Part shown: piece after piece, positions 49,897 to 58,449 of the stretch
How the letters are laid out: each line of letters starts with the position of its first letter
Position numbering within the stretch: position 1 is the stretch's first letter
Position numbers and translations under genes: made by a program
The notes under the pieces: model-generated
Database searches by the model: none
What the model saw: the letters and a program-made list of their open reading frames with translations, nothing else
What the model was told of the DNA's origin: nothing
Assembly: GCA_902632445.1 (NCBI GenBank)
Contig: CACPCL010000006.1
Coordinates: 1 to 60,852 of the forward strand
Direction of reading: 5' to 3'
Length of the DNA stretch: 60,852 bases
DNA from: an uncultured Pelagibacteraceae bacterium
GTDB taxonomy: Bacteria; Pseudomonadota; Alphaproteobacteria; Pelagibacterales; Pelagibacteraceae

Positions 49897-49925
49897 TTTT
49901 TACTAAATCATCACAAACTTGTCAA
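49897..49925 (-). promoter_or_regulatory. Promoter for the metX riboswitch transcript
   Basis: On the minus strand TTGACA (49925-49920, perfect -35) is followed after 17 bases by TAAAAA (49902-49897). The expected start point is near 49890, matching the 5' end of the aptamer. Confidence 0.7.
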
Positions 49926-49985
49926 TTTTATATAAGATAAAGAGTTATAGAAAAACTCTAACAATTTAGATAATACTTAAATAAA

Positions 49986-51071
49986 ATGACATTTCCTAAA
50001 CCAAATAAGATAGTTGCTGAAAAGTACGTAGCTGGAATGAGCTTGTTTAAAAGCAAATTAGCTAAAATAAAATTGTCTGCTAATGAGTCAGCTCTAGGGC
50101 CAAGCCCAAAATCAAAAAAAGAATATCTTAAAGTAGCTAAAAGTTTTGCAAGATACCCAGACTCTGACGGAACATTTTTAAGAAAAACTTTATCTGATAA
50201 ATTTAAATTAGATAAAAATAGAATTATTTTAGGATCAGGTTCAGATCAAATTTTTGAATTGGTTTGTAAATCTTTTTTAAAGAAGGGTGACGATGTGATC
50301 GTACCTAAATACAGTTTTATTATTTACAGGATTTACAGCAAAATGAATGGAGCGAAAGTTATTTATTCGAAAGAGGATAATTTTACAGTTTCAGTTAATG
50401 ACATAATAAATAAAGTTACAAAAAAGACGAAAATTGTTTTTTTGGCTAATCCTAACAACCCAACTGGTACTTATATTAAAAAAAAAGATTTACTATTTTT
50501 AAGAAAAAAACTGAGAAGCAATATTCTATTAGTTGTTGATGATGCTTATTTTGAATACGTAAAACAAAAAGATTATCTTTCAGCTTTAAAGATTTTCAAG
50601 AATTACAAAAATGTTGTAATGACAAGAACCTTCTCAAAAATTTATGGGCTAGCAGGATTAAGAGTTGGATGGGGTTATGCATCTAAAGAAATTATAAATG
50701 CACTTAATAAAGTTAAACCTCCGTTCAATGTAAGCAGGCCAGCTTTATTTGCTGCATCTGCAGCAATTAAAGATAGTTTATGGCTCAACAAAGAAATAAA
50801 GCACGTAAATAAATGGAATAAAAAAATGTTTAATGAGTTTAAAAAAATGAAAATTGAAACTAACAAAAGCTATAGTAACTTTTTGTTAGTGAATTTTGAT
50901 AGAGTAAAAATAAATTCATCAAAAGTTTTTAAACTGTTAGCCAAAACTGGAATTCTAGTTCGTAAAATGGATGTTTATGGTATTAAAAATTCACTCAGAA
51001 TAACAATTGGAAAAAGTGATGAAAATAGAAAATTAATTTCAAAAATGAAAAAAATATTAAATGTTCAATAA
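49986..51071 (+). CDS. hisC: Histidinol-phosphate aminotransferase
   Basis: This 361-residue PLP enzyme is a class I/II aminotransferase of the HisC family. It shows KLSANESALGPSPK at the start, SGSDQIFELVCKSFLKKGD near residue 79, NPNNPTGTYIKKKD near 155, and the PLP Lys in TRTFSKIYGLAGLRVGWGY near 217. Because tyrA overlaps it by 11 bases, it may also transaminate aromatic precursors, as reported for some HisC homologues. It is divergent from metX. Confidence 0.93.
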   Translation: MTFPKPNKIVAEKYVAGMSLFKSKLAKIKLSANESALGPSPKSKKEYLKVAKSFARYPDSDGTFLRKTLSDKFKLDKNRIILGSGSDQIFELVCKSFLKKGDDVIVPKYSFIIYRIYSKMNGAKVIYSKEDNFTVSVNDIINKVTKKTKIVFLANPNNPTGTYIKKKDLLFLRKKLRSNILLVVDDAYFEYVKQKDYLSALKIFKNYKNVVMTRTFSKIYGLAGLRVGWGYASKEIINALNKVKPPFNVSRPALFAASAAIKDSLWLNKEIKHVNKWNKKMFNEFKKMKIETNKSYSNFLLVNFDRVKINSSKVFKLLAKTGILVRKMDVYGIKNSLRITIGKSDENRKLISKMKKILNVQ

Positions 51072-51957
51072 GGTAAGTATAATTGGTTGTGGGTTAATTG
51101 GATCTTCTATTTTAAGAGCTGTAGAAGAAAAAAAACTAGCAATTAAAATTAGCGCTTACGATAAGTCCTTAAGCGTAACAAATTATTTGAAAAAAAATTT
51201 TTCAGCAGAAATCTGCATAAATATTTCTGATGTAGTGAAGGATTCTGATTTGGTAATAATCGCTTCTCCTTTAAGTAGTTACAAAGAAATACTTCTTTCT
51301 ACTAAATCTAATTTAAAAAAGAATACAATTTTAACGGATACAGGTTCTGCAAAAAAGGAAGTAAATAAAATTATTAGCAATCTAAATCTAAAAGATATAA
51401 ATTGGATTGCATCACATCCTATAGCTGGAACTGAATATAGTGGTCCCGAGGCAGGTTTTTCAAGTTTATTTCAAAATAGATGGTGTATCATATCTGCTGA
51501 CGAGAAAGCTACTAAAGATAAAATAAAAGCTCTAGAAAACTTTTGGATTAAGCTTGGCTGTAAGACAAAAATCATGTCATTTGAAGATCATGATTATGTT
51601 TTATCTCTTACGAGTCACCTACCACATGCTGTAGCTTATAGTATTGTTAAAACAGCTATCAACAATGAGGATAAATTTAAAGATGACGTCATACAATACA
51701 GTGCAGGTGGTCTAAGAGATTTTACAAGGATAGCAGCATCAGACCCTCTAATGTGGAAAGATATATTTATTGATAACAGTGAAAATATTCTTAAAGTTTT
51801 AGATAATTACTCCAAGAATCTTAATGAAATAAAAGATGCTATTAAAAATAAGGATAGCAAAAAACTTCTAGAAATTTTTTCTTCTACTAAAAAAGTAAGA
51901 AAAGAAATAATTGAAGCTGGTCAGGATACAGACAAACCAGGTTTTGGAAGAAAATAA
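51061..51957 (+). CDS. tyrA: Prephenate/arogenate dehydrogenase
   Basis: This 298-residue NAD(P)-dependent enzyme belongs to tyrosine synthesis. It has the Rossmann motif VSIIGCGLIGSSILRAV, SHPIAGTEYSGPEAGF near residue 120, and the DYVLSLTSHLPHAVAYS segment near 180. The overlap with hisC suggests a two-gene operon for the dehydrogenase and transaminase steps. Its stop directly abuts the convergent plsC. Confidence 0.93.
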   Translation: MFNKVSIIGCGLIGSSILRAVEEKKLAIKISAYDKSLSVTNYLKKNFSAEICINISDVVKDSDLVIIASPLSSYKEILLSTKSNLKKNTILTDTGSAKKEVNKIISNLNLKDINWIASHPIAGTEYSGPEAGFSSLFQNRWCIISADEKATKDKIKALENFWIKLGCKTKIMSFEDHDYVLSLTSHLPHAVAYSIVKTAINNEDKFKDDVIQYSAGGLRDFTRIAASDPLMWKDIFIDNSENILKVLDNYSKNLNEIKDAIKNKDSKKLLEIFSSTKKVRKEIIEAGQDTDKPGFGRK

Positions 51958-52665
51958 TTAGAGGAACTTTTTTATTTCAGTGTAGATTTGATTTTCTATA
52001 TCTTTAGTAAACTCCTGACTTTCTTTACCTGAAGCGATTGGTTCCAAAAATGAAATATGAATATCTCCAGGATATTTCATAAAACTATTTTTTGGCCAAA
52101 CTTTTCCAGTATTTAAAGCTACAGGAATACAAGGTAAATCTAGAGCATTATAAATTCTACCAACCCCTTTCTTAAATGGAGGCTGTTCATCAAGCTTTAC
52201 CCTTGTTCCCTGCGGGAATATAAGAAGCGGTCTTTTACTTTTTTCAATTCTTTCTTTCACTTTATCAAAAAAATTTAAATTTTCTTTTGTTGTTGTTTCC
52301 CTTACAATTGCTATTGCACCTATTTTTCTCAAATACCATCCAAATAATGGAATACTAAGAAGTTCTTTTTTTAAAATAAAAATTGGACCATCTAAAGGTA
52401 TCTGAAGAGCAAAAGTTTCAAACATTGATTGATGAGCTGAAGCAACAAAAAAATTCTTCTCCTTTTTAAGATTTTCAACTCCATGAAATATTACTTTTGT
52501 ATTTAAAATAATTCTTAGAATAAGCACTATATATTTTGCTGATAATCTACCAAAAAAAATTGTGTATTTACTTGGTAAAATTAATGTTGGTATAGCGAAA
52601 ATGAAAATCACTACCAAACCAAAATATAAAAATATATTAAAGATTAATGATCTTATAAATTGCAT
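51958..52665 (-). CDS. plsC: 1-acyl-sn-glycerol-3-phosphate acyltransferase
   Basis: This 235-residue membrane protein acylates lysophosphatidate. It has an N-terminal hydrophobic segment (residues 5-30), the acyltransferase block ASAHQSMFETFAL near residue 75 (H-x4-E form), and FPQGTRVKLDEQPPFKKG near 150. The Q in FPQGTR replaces the more usual E but occurs in alphaproteobacterial relatives. It overlaps lysA by one base. Confidence 0.9.
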   Translation of the reverse strand: MQFIRSLIFNIFLYFGLVVIFIFAIPTLILPSKYTIFFGRLSAKYIVLILRIILNTKVIFHGVENLKKEKNFFVASAHQSMFETFALQIPLDGPIFILKKELLSIPLFGWYLRKIGAIAIVRETTTKENLNFFDKVKERIEKSKRPLLIFPQGTRVKLDEQPPFKKGVGRIYNALDLPCIPVALNTGKVWPKNSFMKYPGDIHISFLEPIASGKESQEFTKDIENQIYTEIKKFL

Positions 52666-53894
52666 TAAGAATTTATCAATTTAAGTAAATTTTGTCTCTT
52701 TCTGATATATCTAAGTTTATTTTTATTAATTAAAATTTCAGCAACTAATGGTCTAGTATTATAATTTGATGACAATGAAGAACCGTATGCTCCAACATTA
52801 GTTATAGCAACAAACTCATTTTCATCTATTTTAGGATAGTTTTTATAAACTCCAAATTTACAAGTAGTTTCACATATTGGTCCTACAAATTCTATTTTAC
52901 CTTTCATTCTCGATGATTTTTTTGAAATTGGAATAATCTTATGAAAAGCTTCGTACAAAGCAGGACGCATAAAATCATTCATACCAGCATCTAATATAAC
53001 AAAGTTTTTATTAGTGCCTTTTTTAATAAATTGTATTTTACTAATTAGCAGTCCAGTGTCACCAATAATAGATCTACCTGGTTCAAAAATTATTCTACAA
53101 TTTAACTTTTTAGAAAAATTATGCACCAATTTAGAATATTTACTTAGATTAATTGGTTTTTCTTTATCAGTATAATTAATACCGAAACCACCGCCCAAAT
53201 CGACATATTTTAAATTCAGTTTTAATTCTTTTATTAATTTACTCATTACATTTAGAGTTTTTCTAAAAGGCGCATCGTTTAAAATTTGACTACCAATATG
53301 CACACTTAAAGCATCTAATTTTACATTTTTAAATGATTTTAATGTTTTAAGAAAAACCTTAAAATTTTTTATTGATAGACCGAATTTGTTTTCTGCTTTA
53401 CCTGTTGATATATTTTTGTGTGTTTTCGCATCAACATTGGGATTTAACCTAAAACCAATTGAAACTTTTTTTTTTAATTTTTTTGCTAAATTATTTACTA
53501 ATTTAGCTTCACTTTCAGACTCACAATTGATTAATAAAATTTTCTTGCTAATTGCAATTTTTAACTCATCTTCTGTTTTTCCAACTCCAGAAAAAACTAT
53601 TTTGTTGGGTTTGATACCTGCTTTTAATGCTTTTAATAGTTCACCGCCTGAAACCACATCAGCTCCAGCTCCTAATTTACCAAGAACTCTTAGTATATTT
53701 AAATTACTATTAGACTTCGCAGCAAAACAAATTAAAGGATCAGTTTTTTTAAAAGTGTTAGCAAACTTTAAAAAATTGGATGCAATTTGATTTTCTGAAT
53801 AAATATAAAAAGGTGTTTTATTACTTTTTAAAATATTCTTGATTGACAGTTTTTCAACAAATAAATTTTTTCCTACATATCTTAAATTTTGCAT
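52665..53894 (-). CDS. lysA: Diaminopimelate decarboxylase
   Basis: This 409-residue fold-III PLP enzyme makes lysine from meso-DAP. The PLP Lys is in CFAAKSNSNLNILRVLG near residue 59, followed by LDALSVHIGSQI near 194, YVDLGGGFGINY near 230, EPGRSIIGDTG near 270, and the active-site Cys in GPICETTCKFG near 340. It follows the small lipoprotein gene by four bases and belongs to the argH-lptM-lysA-plsC transcript. Confidence 0.96.
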   Translation of the reverse strand: MQNLRYVGKNLFVEKLSIKNILKSNKTPFYIYSENQIASNFLKFANTFKKTDPLICFAAKSNSNLNILRVLGKLGAGADVVSGGELLKALKAGIKPNKIVFSGVGKTEDELKIAISKKILLINCESESEAKLVNNLAKKLKKKVSIGFRLNPNVDAKTHKNISTGKAENKFGLSIKNFKVFLKTLKSFKNVKLDALSVHIGSQILNDAPFRKTLNVMSKLIKELKLNLKYVDLGGGFGINYTDKEKPINLSKYSKLVHNFSKKLNCRIIFEPGRSIIGDTGLLISKIQFIKKGTNKNFVILDAGMNDFMRPALYEAFHKIIPISKKSSRMKGKIEFVGPICETTCKFGVYKNYPKIDENEFVAITNVGAYGSSLSSNYNTRPLVAEILINKNKLRYIRKRQNLLKLINS

Positions 53895-53898
53895 AAGA

Positions 53899-54009
53899 TT
53901 ATGAAATTATATTAACCTGATCTATTTGACCTTGATATTTAGGCTCAGATTTTTTTCCGCAACTAGTTAAAATAAAAATTATTAAGAAAAAAGCAGTTAA
54001 AAGTTTCAT
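53899..54009 (-). CDS. lptM: Small lipoprotein, LptM-like, 36 residues
   Basis: This 36-residue gene encodes MKLLTAFFLIIFILTSCGKK, then a short hydrophilic tail. The lipobox LTSC gives a lipidated Cys at residue 17, followed by Gly. Its start overlaps the argH stop (TAATG), and it ends four bases before lysA. A tiny YifL/LptM-type lipoprotein is usual between argH and lysA in proteobacteria, and LptM is reported to assist assembly of the LptDE lipopolysaccharide translocon. Position and lipobox are the evidence, since the mature part is too short for firm homology. Confidence 0.75.
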   Translation of the reverse strand: MKLLTAFFLIIFILTSCGKKSEPKYQGQIDQVNIIS

Positions 54010-55388
54010 TAAATATCCTTTTTATATTTTTTTATCATTGATTTAACATTCATTACAGATGTTCCTCCATGAGATTTTTTTGCATTCATAGAATTTTTCA
54101 CATCAAATACTTTTAAAACACTTTTATCTAAATCTTTATAAAAATTTTTGATTTCTTCCAAATTTAATTCAGATAACATCTTTTTATTTTTTTCTGCGAA
54201 ATTAACAAGTTTTGCTGAAATAGCATAAGACTCTCTAAACGATAAATTTTTATTTTTAACAAGATAATCTGCAAAATCAGTTGCTGTTGTGTAACCTTGG
54301 TTAGCCATAAAAAGCATATTCATTTTATTAGCATTCACAGCGCTGATTAATTCAGCACTCATAGTTAGAGTATCTTTTAAAGCATCAAAGCCATCGAAAA
54401 CTAACTCCTTGTCATCCTGCATATCTTTAAAATATGACATAGGGAGACCTTTCATTATTGTAAGCATTGCATTTAACTTTCCATAATTTATTCCAACTTT
54501 ACCTCTAATCAGTTCAGCAGGATCAGGATTCTTTTTTTGAGGCATAATTGAAGATCCAGTAAGCATGCTGTCTTTAAATGATATTAAATTAAAGGCATCA
54601 GAATTATAAATAATAAAATCTTCAGCTAATCTTGATAAGTGCATTGCACAAATAGCAGCAGCATATAAAAAATCGATTGCAAAATCTCTATCCGATACTG
54701 AGTCTATGGAATTATCTGTAGGTTTTTTAAAACCAAGTTTTTTTGCTGTATAAGTTCTATCTATCTTATAAGATGTTCCTGAGAGCGCCGCAGATCCAAG
54801 CGGACACTCATCTAAAAGATCAAGATTATTTTCAAATCTTTTTTTATCTCTTTTTAACATCTCATAGTATGATAATAAATAATGAGCGAATGAAATAGCT
54901 TGCGCATTTTTTAAATGTGTCAATCCAGGCATAACCGTATCTGTATTTTTTTCAGCTTTTTTGATAAGATTTTTCATGACAACTGAAATGTCTTTTATAA
55001 TTTCGTTTGATGCTTCCTTAATCCATAATTTAAAATCAGTTACCACCTGATCGTTTCTTGATCTTGCAGTGTGCAGAAATCCAGCTGAAGGACCAATGAT
55101 CTCGAATAACGCTTTTTCTATATTTAAATGGATATCTTCATATTTCTCTTTAAACTCAAAATTTCCCTTAGCTATCTTAGCTTTGATCTTTTTAAGTCCA
55201 TTAACAATTTTATTACCATCTTCACTTTTAATGATTTTTTGCTTCACTAGCATTTGCGTGTGTACAATAGATGCAGCTATATCTTGTTCATAAAGTCTTT
55301 TATCAATATGAATTGAAGACCCAATCCTTTGAAAAGATTGAGACGTTTTGTTTTTAAATCTATTAGACCAAATTGTTTTATTTTTCAT
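54009..55388 (-). CDS. argH: Argininosuccinate lyase
   Basis: This 459-residue fumarase-superfamily enzyme completes arginine synthesis. It shows HTARSRNDQVVTDFKLW near residue 108, PGLTHLKNAQAISFAHYLL near 155, and the signature GSSIMPQKKNPDPAELIRGK near 280. Length is normal. It is divergent from tlpA with a 30-base gap. The downstream genes lptM and lysA follow in the same direction. Confidence 0.97.
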   Translation of the reverse strand: MKNKTIWSNRFKNKTSQSFQRIGSSIHIDKRLYEQDIAASIVHTQMLVKQKIIKSEDGNKIVNGLKKIKAKIAKGNFEFKEKYEDIHLNIEKALFEIIGPSAGFLHTARSRNDQVVTDFKLWIKEASNEIIKDISVVMKNLIKKAEKNTDTVMPGLTHLKNAQAISFAHYLLSYYEMLKRDKKRFENNLDLLDECPLGSAALSGTSYKIDRTYTAKKLGFKKPTDNSIDSVSDRDFAIDFLYAAAICAMHLSRLAEDFIIYNSDAFNLISFKDSMLTGSSIMPQKKNPDPAELIRGKVGINYGKLNAMLTIMKGLPMSYFKDMQDDKELVFDGFDALKDTLTMSAELISAVNANKMNMLFMANQGYTTATDFADYLVKNKNLSFRESYAISAKLVNFAEKNKKMLSELNLEEIKNFYKDLDKSVLKVFDVKNSMNAKKSHGGTSVMNVKSMIKKYKKDI

Positions 55389-55418
55389 TTTACTGTGTTA
55401 TTTCTAATCTAAATTAAT

Positions 55419-55946
55419 ATGAAAATTAGTAAATCTTTTAAAATCTATATTCACATAATAGTTTTATCTCTCTTTAGCCAAAATCTAATTGGAGCTGAAG
55501 ATTTTTCAAAAAATGTTGTTATTCACGAAAAACCAATAGCTATTAAAGAAATTAAATTTAAAGATTCTGATCTTCTAACCGTCGATTTAACTAACAAAAA
55601 AGGCAATATCATGATTATTAATTTTTGGGCAACTTGGTGTGCTCCTTGTAAAAGAGAAATGCCTTCACTTGAAAAATTAACTTTCAAATATCCTGAAATA
55701 AAGGTCTTCGCAGTTAATACTGAAAAACCAAATAAAATAAGGACAAGAGATTTTTTTAGAAGTGTCGGAGTAACTACATTAAATACCTACTACGACCCAG
55801 ATCTTAGCTTAGTTAAAACTTTTAAACTTAGAGGCCTTCCTACTAGTATATTAATTGACAAAAATGGAGAAGAATTTGGAAGAGTTATAGGCGAGGTAGA
55901 TTTTGCAAGTGAGGATTTCTTAAATTTAATGAAGAAGTATATTTAG
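55419..55946 (+). CDS. tlpA: TlpA-like thiol:disulfide oxidoreductase
   Basis: This 175-residue exported thioredoxin-fold protein has an N-terminal signal or anchor (about residues 9-28) and the redox motif in INFWATWCAPCKREMPSLEKL near residue 72. A cis-Pro in RGLPTSILIDKNG near 142 completes the fold. TlpA proteins reduce periplasmic thiols, for example in cytochrome oxidase copper-site or cytochrome c maturation. It is divergent from argH as in other alphaproteobacteria. Its end overlaps the next minus-strand gene by four bases. Confidence 0.9.
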   Translation: MKISKSFKIYIHIIVLSLFSQNLIGAEDFSKNVVIHEKPIAIKEIKFKDSDLLTVDLTNKKGNIMIINFWATWCAPCKREMPSLEKLTFKYPEIKVFAVNTEKPNKIRTRDFFRSVGVTTLNTYYDPDLSLVKTFKLRGLPTSILIDKNGEEFGRVIGEVDFASEDFLNLMKKYI

Positions 55947-56143
55947 TCCTTAAAAAAATAAGCCAATAAAACTAAAACAATTATTGCAATAAATTGCAAA
56001 AGAACTCTTAGCTGCATTAGTTTATTGGAATATTTTTTACTAGTACTCCCACCTTTAAATAAAGTATAAATACCCATTATTAAAACAATGGCAACAGCAC
56101 CCAATAAAGTGAAACCAATAAAATTAAATAAAAACTCTGACAT
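55943..56143 (-). CDS. Twin-transmembrane HIG1-like small protein
   Basis: This 66-residue protein has two hydrophobic segments (about residues 5-28 and 45-63) joined by a polar loop with KGGSTSKKYSNKLMQLRVLLQ. That layout, with the NKLMQLRV pattern, matches the alphaproteobacterial twin-TM family related to HIG1 domain proteins, which in mitochondria associate with respiratory supercomplexes. It is divergent from the carboxylesterase gene with only 15 bases between starts. The exact function in bacteria is unknown. Confidence 0.8.
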   Translation of the reverse strand: MSEFLFNFIGFTLLGAVAIVLIMGIYTLFKGGSTSKKYSNKLMQLRVLLQFIAIIVLVLLAYFFKD

Positions 56144-56158
56144 TGATATTTTTTCTAT

Positions 56159-56815
56159 ATGACCTTCTCACTAAATACAATTATTTTAGAGCCTCTTTCA
56201 AAAGAAAAACCTAAAAACGCTGTTATTCTTTGCCACGGATATGGCGGTGATGGTAAAGATATATCAATACTTGCAAGTTATTGGAGAGCTCACTTAACAG
56301 AAACAATTTTTATATGTCCAGATGCACCAGAAAAATGTGCAGCGAGTCCAACAGGTTATCAATGGTTTGATTTAATGGATCAAACACCTGAACAAATTTT
56401 ATCAAAATCATTAGTTGCTGAAAATAAACTAAATAAATTAATAGATGAAATAAAATTGAAATATAAACTTAAAGCTAACCAAATTATAATTGGTGGTTTT
56501 AGTCAAGGATGTATGCTCACGCTTCAGACTGGAATTAAAAGAAAAGATAAAATAAATTCAATTATTGGTTACTCTGGAAGAATTATTAGCACTGAGCATT
56601 TATCAAAAAATATAGTATCTAAACCAAATGTCATCTTAATGCATGGCGATCTAGATCAAGTTGTTACAATTGAATCATTTTTAGAGGCTAAAGAGTTTTT
56701 TGGAAAGCATAATTATGAAATTGAAACAAAAATATTCAAGCATTGTGAACATCGTATACCCACAGAAGGGTCAAGTTTAGGTCTCCAGTTCATAAAAAAA
56801 CATTTTAATACTTAA
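56159..56815 (+). CDS. Phospholipase/carboxylesterase family hydrolase
   Basis: This 218-residue serine hydrolase has an alpha/beta-hydrolase fold with ILCHGYGGDGKDI near residue 24, the nucleophile in GGFSQGCMLTLQTG near 117, acid in MHGDLDQVV near 165, and a His in FKHCEHRIP near 200. These match the YpfH/acyl-protein-thioesterase-like carboxylesterases. The substrate is not evident. It shares an operon direction with the HNH gene after a 61-base gap. Confidence 0.88.
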   Translation: MTFSLNTIILEPLSKEKPKNAVILCHGYGGDGKDISILASYWRAHLTETIFICPDAPEKCAASPTGYQWFDLMDQTPEQILSKSLVAENKLNKLIDEIKLKYKLKANQIIIGGFSQGCMLTLQTGIKRKDKINSIIGYSGRIISTEHLSKNIVSKPNVILMHGDLDQVVTIESFLEAKEFFGKHNYEIETKIFKHCEHRIPTEGSSLGLQFIKKHFNT

Positions 56816-56876
56816 GAAAAATACCTGTAACACAATTATATCTTGATATAATTTTTTGTATCAGTTAGCTTTAAGT

Positions 56877-57446
56877 ATGATTATTTCTTCTGCAGAAAAA
56901 GTACCATTAGAAAAGTGTCCAGCATTAGTTCTTAATGCTGATTTTAGGCCTTTGAGTTATTACCCACTTTCAATATGGTGTTGGCAAGACGCAGTAAAAT
57001 CAGTTTTCTTGGATAGAGTTAGTATAGTTTCAAATTATAAAAGAAAAATAAGAAGTCCGTCTTTTGAAATGAATTTACCTAGTGTAATCGCTTTGAAAAA
57101 TTTTATACAACCTTCAAAGAATCCAAACTTCACAAGATTCAATGTATTTTTAAGAGATAAGTTTACCTGTCAATATTGTGGAGACAAAAAAGATTTAACC
57201 TTTGATCACCTTTTGCCAAAATCTAAGGGTGGATTAACTGATTGGAACAATGTAGTAACTGCTTGTTCTAGCTGCAATGTAAAAAAAGGTGGCAAACTTT
57301 ATAGAGACTGTGATTTAAAATTATCAAACAAACCTTACGCACCAACTTTAGAAGATCTTCATAGAAACGGTAGAAATTTTCCTCCAAATTTCCTTCATGA
57401 GAGTTGGATGGATTATTTATATTGGGATATAGAGTTAGAACCGTAA
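56877..57446 (+). CDS. HNH endonuclease family protein
   Basis: This 189-residue protein has an N-terminal conserved part (CPALVLNADFRPLSYYPLS) and a C-terminal HNH domain: CQYCGDKKDL, then FDHLLPKSKGG, then WNNVVTACSSCNVKKGGK, with two CxxC zinc knuckles at about residues 99-102 and 133-136. It resembles a stand-alone HNH family common in alphaproteobacteria and cyanobacteria, whose role is not settled. The ATG at 56877 is preferred to a TTG at 56856, because the conserved domain starts soon after. A TATAAT hexamer at about 56846 lies upstream. No mobile-element context is seen. Confidence 0.85.
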   Translation: MIISSAEKVPLEKCPALVLNADFRPLSYYPLSIWCWQDAVKSVFLDRVSIVSNYKRKIRSPSFEMNLPSVIALKNFIQPSKNPNFTRFNVFLRDKFTCQYCGDKKDLTFDHLLPKSKGGLTDWNNVVTACSSCNVKKGGKLYRDCDLKLSNKPYAPTLEDLHRNGRNFPPNFLHESWMDYLYWDIELEP

Positions 57447-57980
57447 TTAAATTTTTTCTGAAATCGTGATTGCAATTCTTGAAGAAGTTTTGATCACTTT
57501 ATCTAAAACTCCAAATAGCCCTTCTTTTGTTGCACCGTTATCGTATGCAATATCTTTATGATCTAATTCATCTTGTCTAAACTTCATAATTTTCTTTTTT
57601 AATTCTTCTTCATCTTTACCAAGTTTATAAGTTTGATCCTTGTAATGACCATCAATTACCTCTTCAACTGAGGCGGTGCACAACATTGCTGCTTTTTCAC
57701 CAAGCATGGCGGTTCCAAAACCTAAAGTAACACCCATTAGATCCCATAGTGGTAAAAGTTTGGTAGGTTGTATTTTTCTTTTTTTAATTTCATTATCAAA
57801 GTATTCATAATGCTCTTTTTCGTGTTCTTTCATTTCTTCAATTTTTCTTTTTAAAGAAGCATTCTGTTTAAAAGTTTTTAGAGCAAGCAGTTGACCTTCA
57901 TAGATTTTAATAGCACCGCGTTCTCCAGCATGGTCTACTCTTATGATCTCTTCCAAAGTTTTTTTATTTGTTTTTTCCAT
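57447..57980 (-). CDS. coq7: COQ7-family demethoxyubiquinone hydroxylase
   Basis: This 177-residue di-iron enzyme hydroxylates a demethoxy-ubiquinone intermediate. It carries RVDHAGERGAIKIYEGQL near residue 14, EHEKEHYEYFD near 52, and later EEVIDGHYKDQ and RQDELDHKDIAYDNGA with the remaining Glu/His ligands. The start overlaps dsbB by 17 bases, and the stop abuts the convergent HNH gene. COQ7 rather than UbiF is typical of alphaproteobacteria. Confidence 0.93.
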   Translation of the reverse strand: MEKTNKKTLEEIIRVDHAGERGAIKIYEGQLLALKTFKQNASLKRKIEEMKEHEKEHYEYFDNEIKKRKIQPTKLLPLWDLMGVTLGFGTAMLGEKAAMLCTASVEEVIDGHYKDQTYKLGKDEEELKKKIMKFRQDELDHKDIAYDNGATKEGLFGVLDKVIKTSSRIAITISEKI

Positions 57981-58449
57981 AATTTTTAATTACTTTGATC
58001 ATAATACCACTTAACAGTATCGATATAACTGTATTTATTGTAGCAAGAGAAAGTCCAAAAAACCTGAAAGTAACGTCTTTACAGCTTACTGGAGTTTTAT
58101 TTTGGAGTTGTTTTAGTAAATCTTCTTTAGACATATTTTCTTTAGATGAACCCAAATCGCACACAAAAGACTCGCTAAAAAATCCTTGTTCAATTCCCAC
58201 GTGGTAAAACGAGATTAGTGAACCAAAAACAAAAAATAATAGTACAATTCCAGCAATTACTTTCTCAAATTTGTTAATAATGAATACTAAAGAAATAAGT
58301 ATTAAAGACATTAAATAAGGAATTCTCTCAATTAAACATAAATTACAAGGTTCATGTCCTAATATGTATTGAGTAAAGTAAGCTACAGCTAAAGATAAAA
58401 CGCTGAAAGCTAATATACTTTTTAAAATTAACTTATTGTTACTTAACAT
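57964..58449 (-). CDS. DsbB-family disulfide bond formation protein
   Basis: This 161-residue membrane protein has four hydrophobic segments and two Cys pairs: GHEPCNLCLIERIPY near residue 34, and the more widely spaced SFVCDLG with PVSCKDVTFRFFGLSL near 99 and 125. This is the DsbB/BdbC layout for passing electrons from DsbA to quinone. The ATG at 58449 is chosen because it overlaps the DedA-gene stop (TAATG) and removes 22 residues of atypical N-terminus. It is co-transcribed with the DedA gene and coq7. Confidence 0.88.
   Translation of the reverse strand: MLSNNKLILKSILAFSVLSLAVAYFTQYILGHEPCNLCLIERIPYLMSLILISLVFIINKFEKVIAGIVLLFFVFGSLISFYHVGIEQGFFSESFVCDLGSSKENMSKEDLLKQLQNKTPVSCKDVTFRFFGLSLATINTVISILLSGIMIKVIKNYGKNK

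Noticed and set aside
56877-57446. HNH gene as a homing endonuclease or restriction/defence nuclease
   Set aside because: It stands alone among core genes, with no intron, methylase or mobile-element signs, and resembles a widespread stand-alone HNH family.
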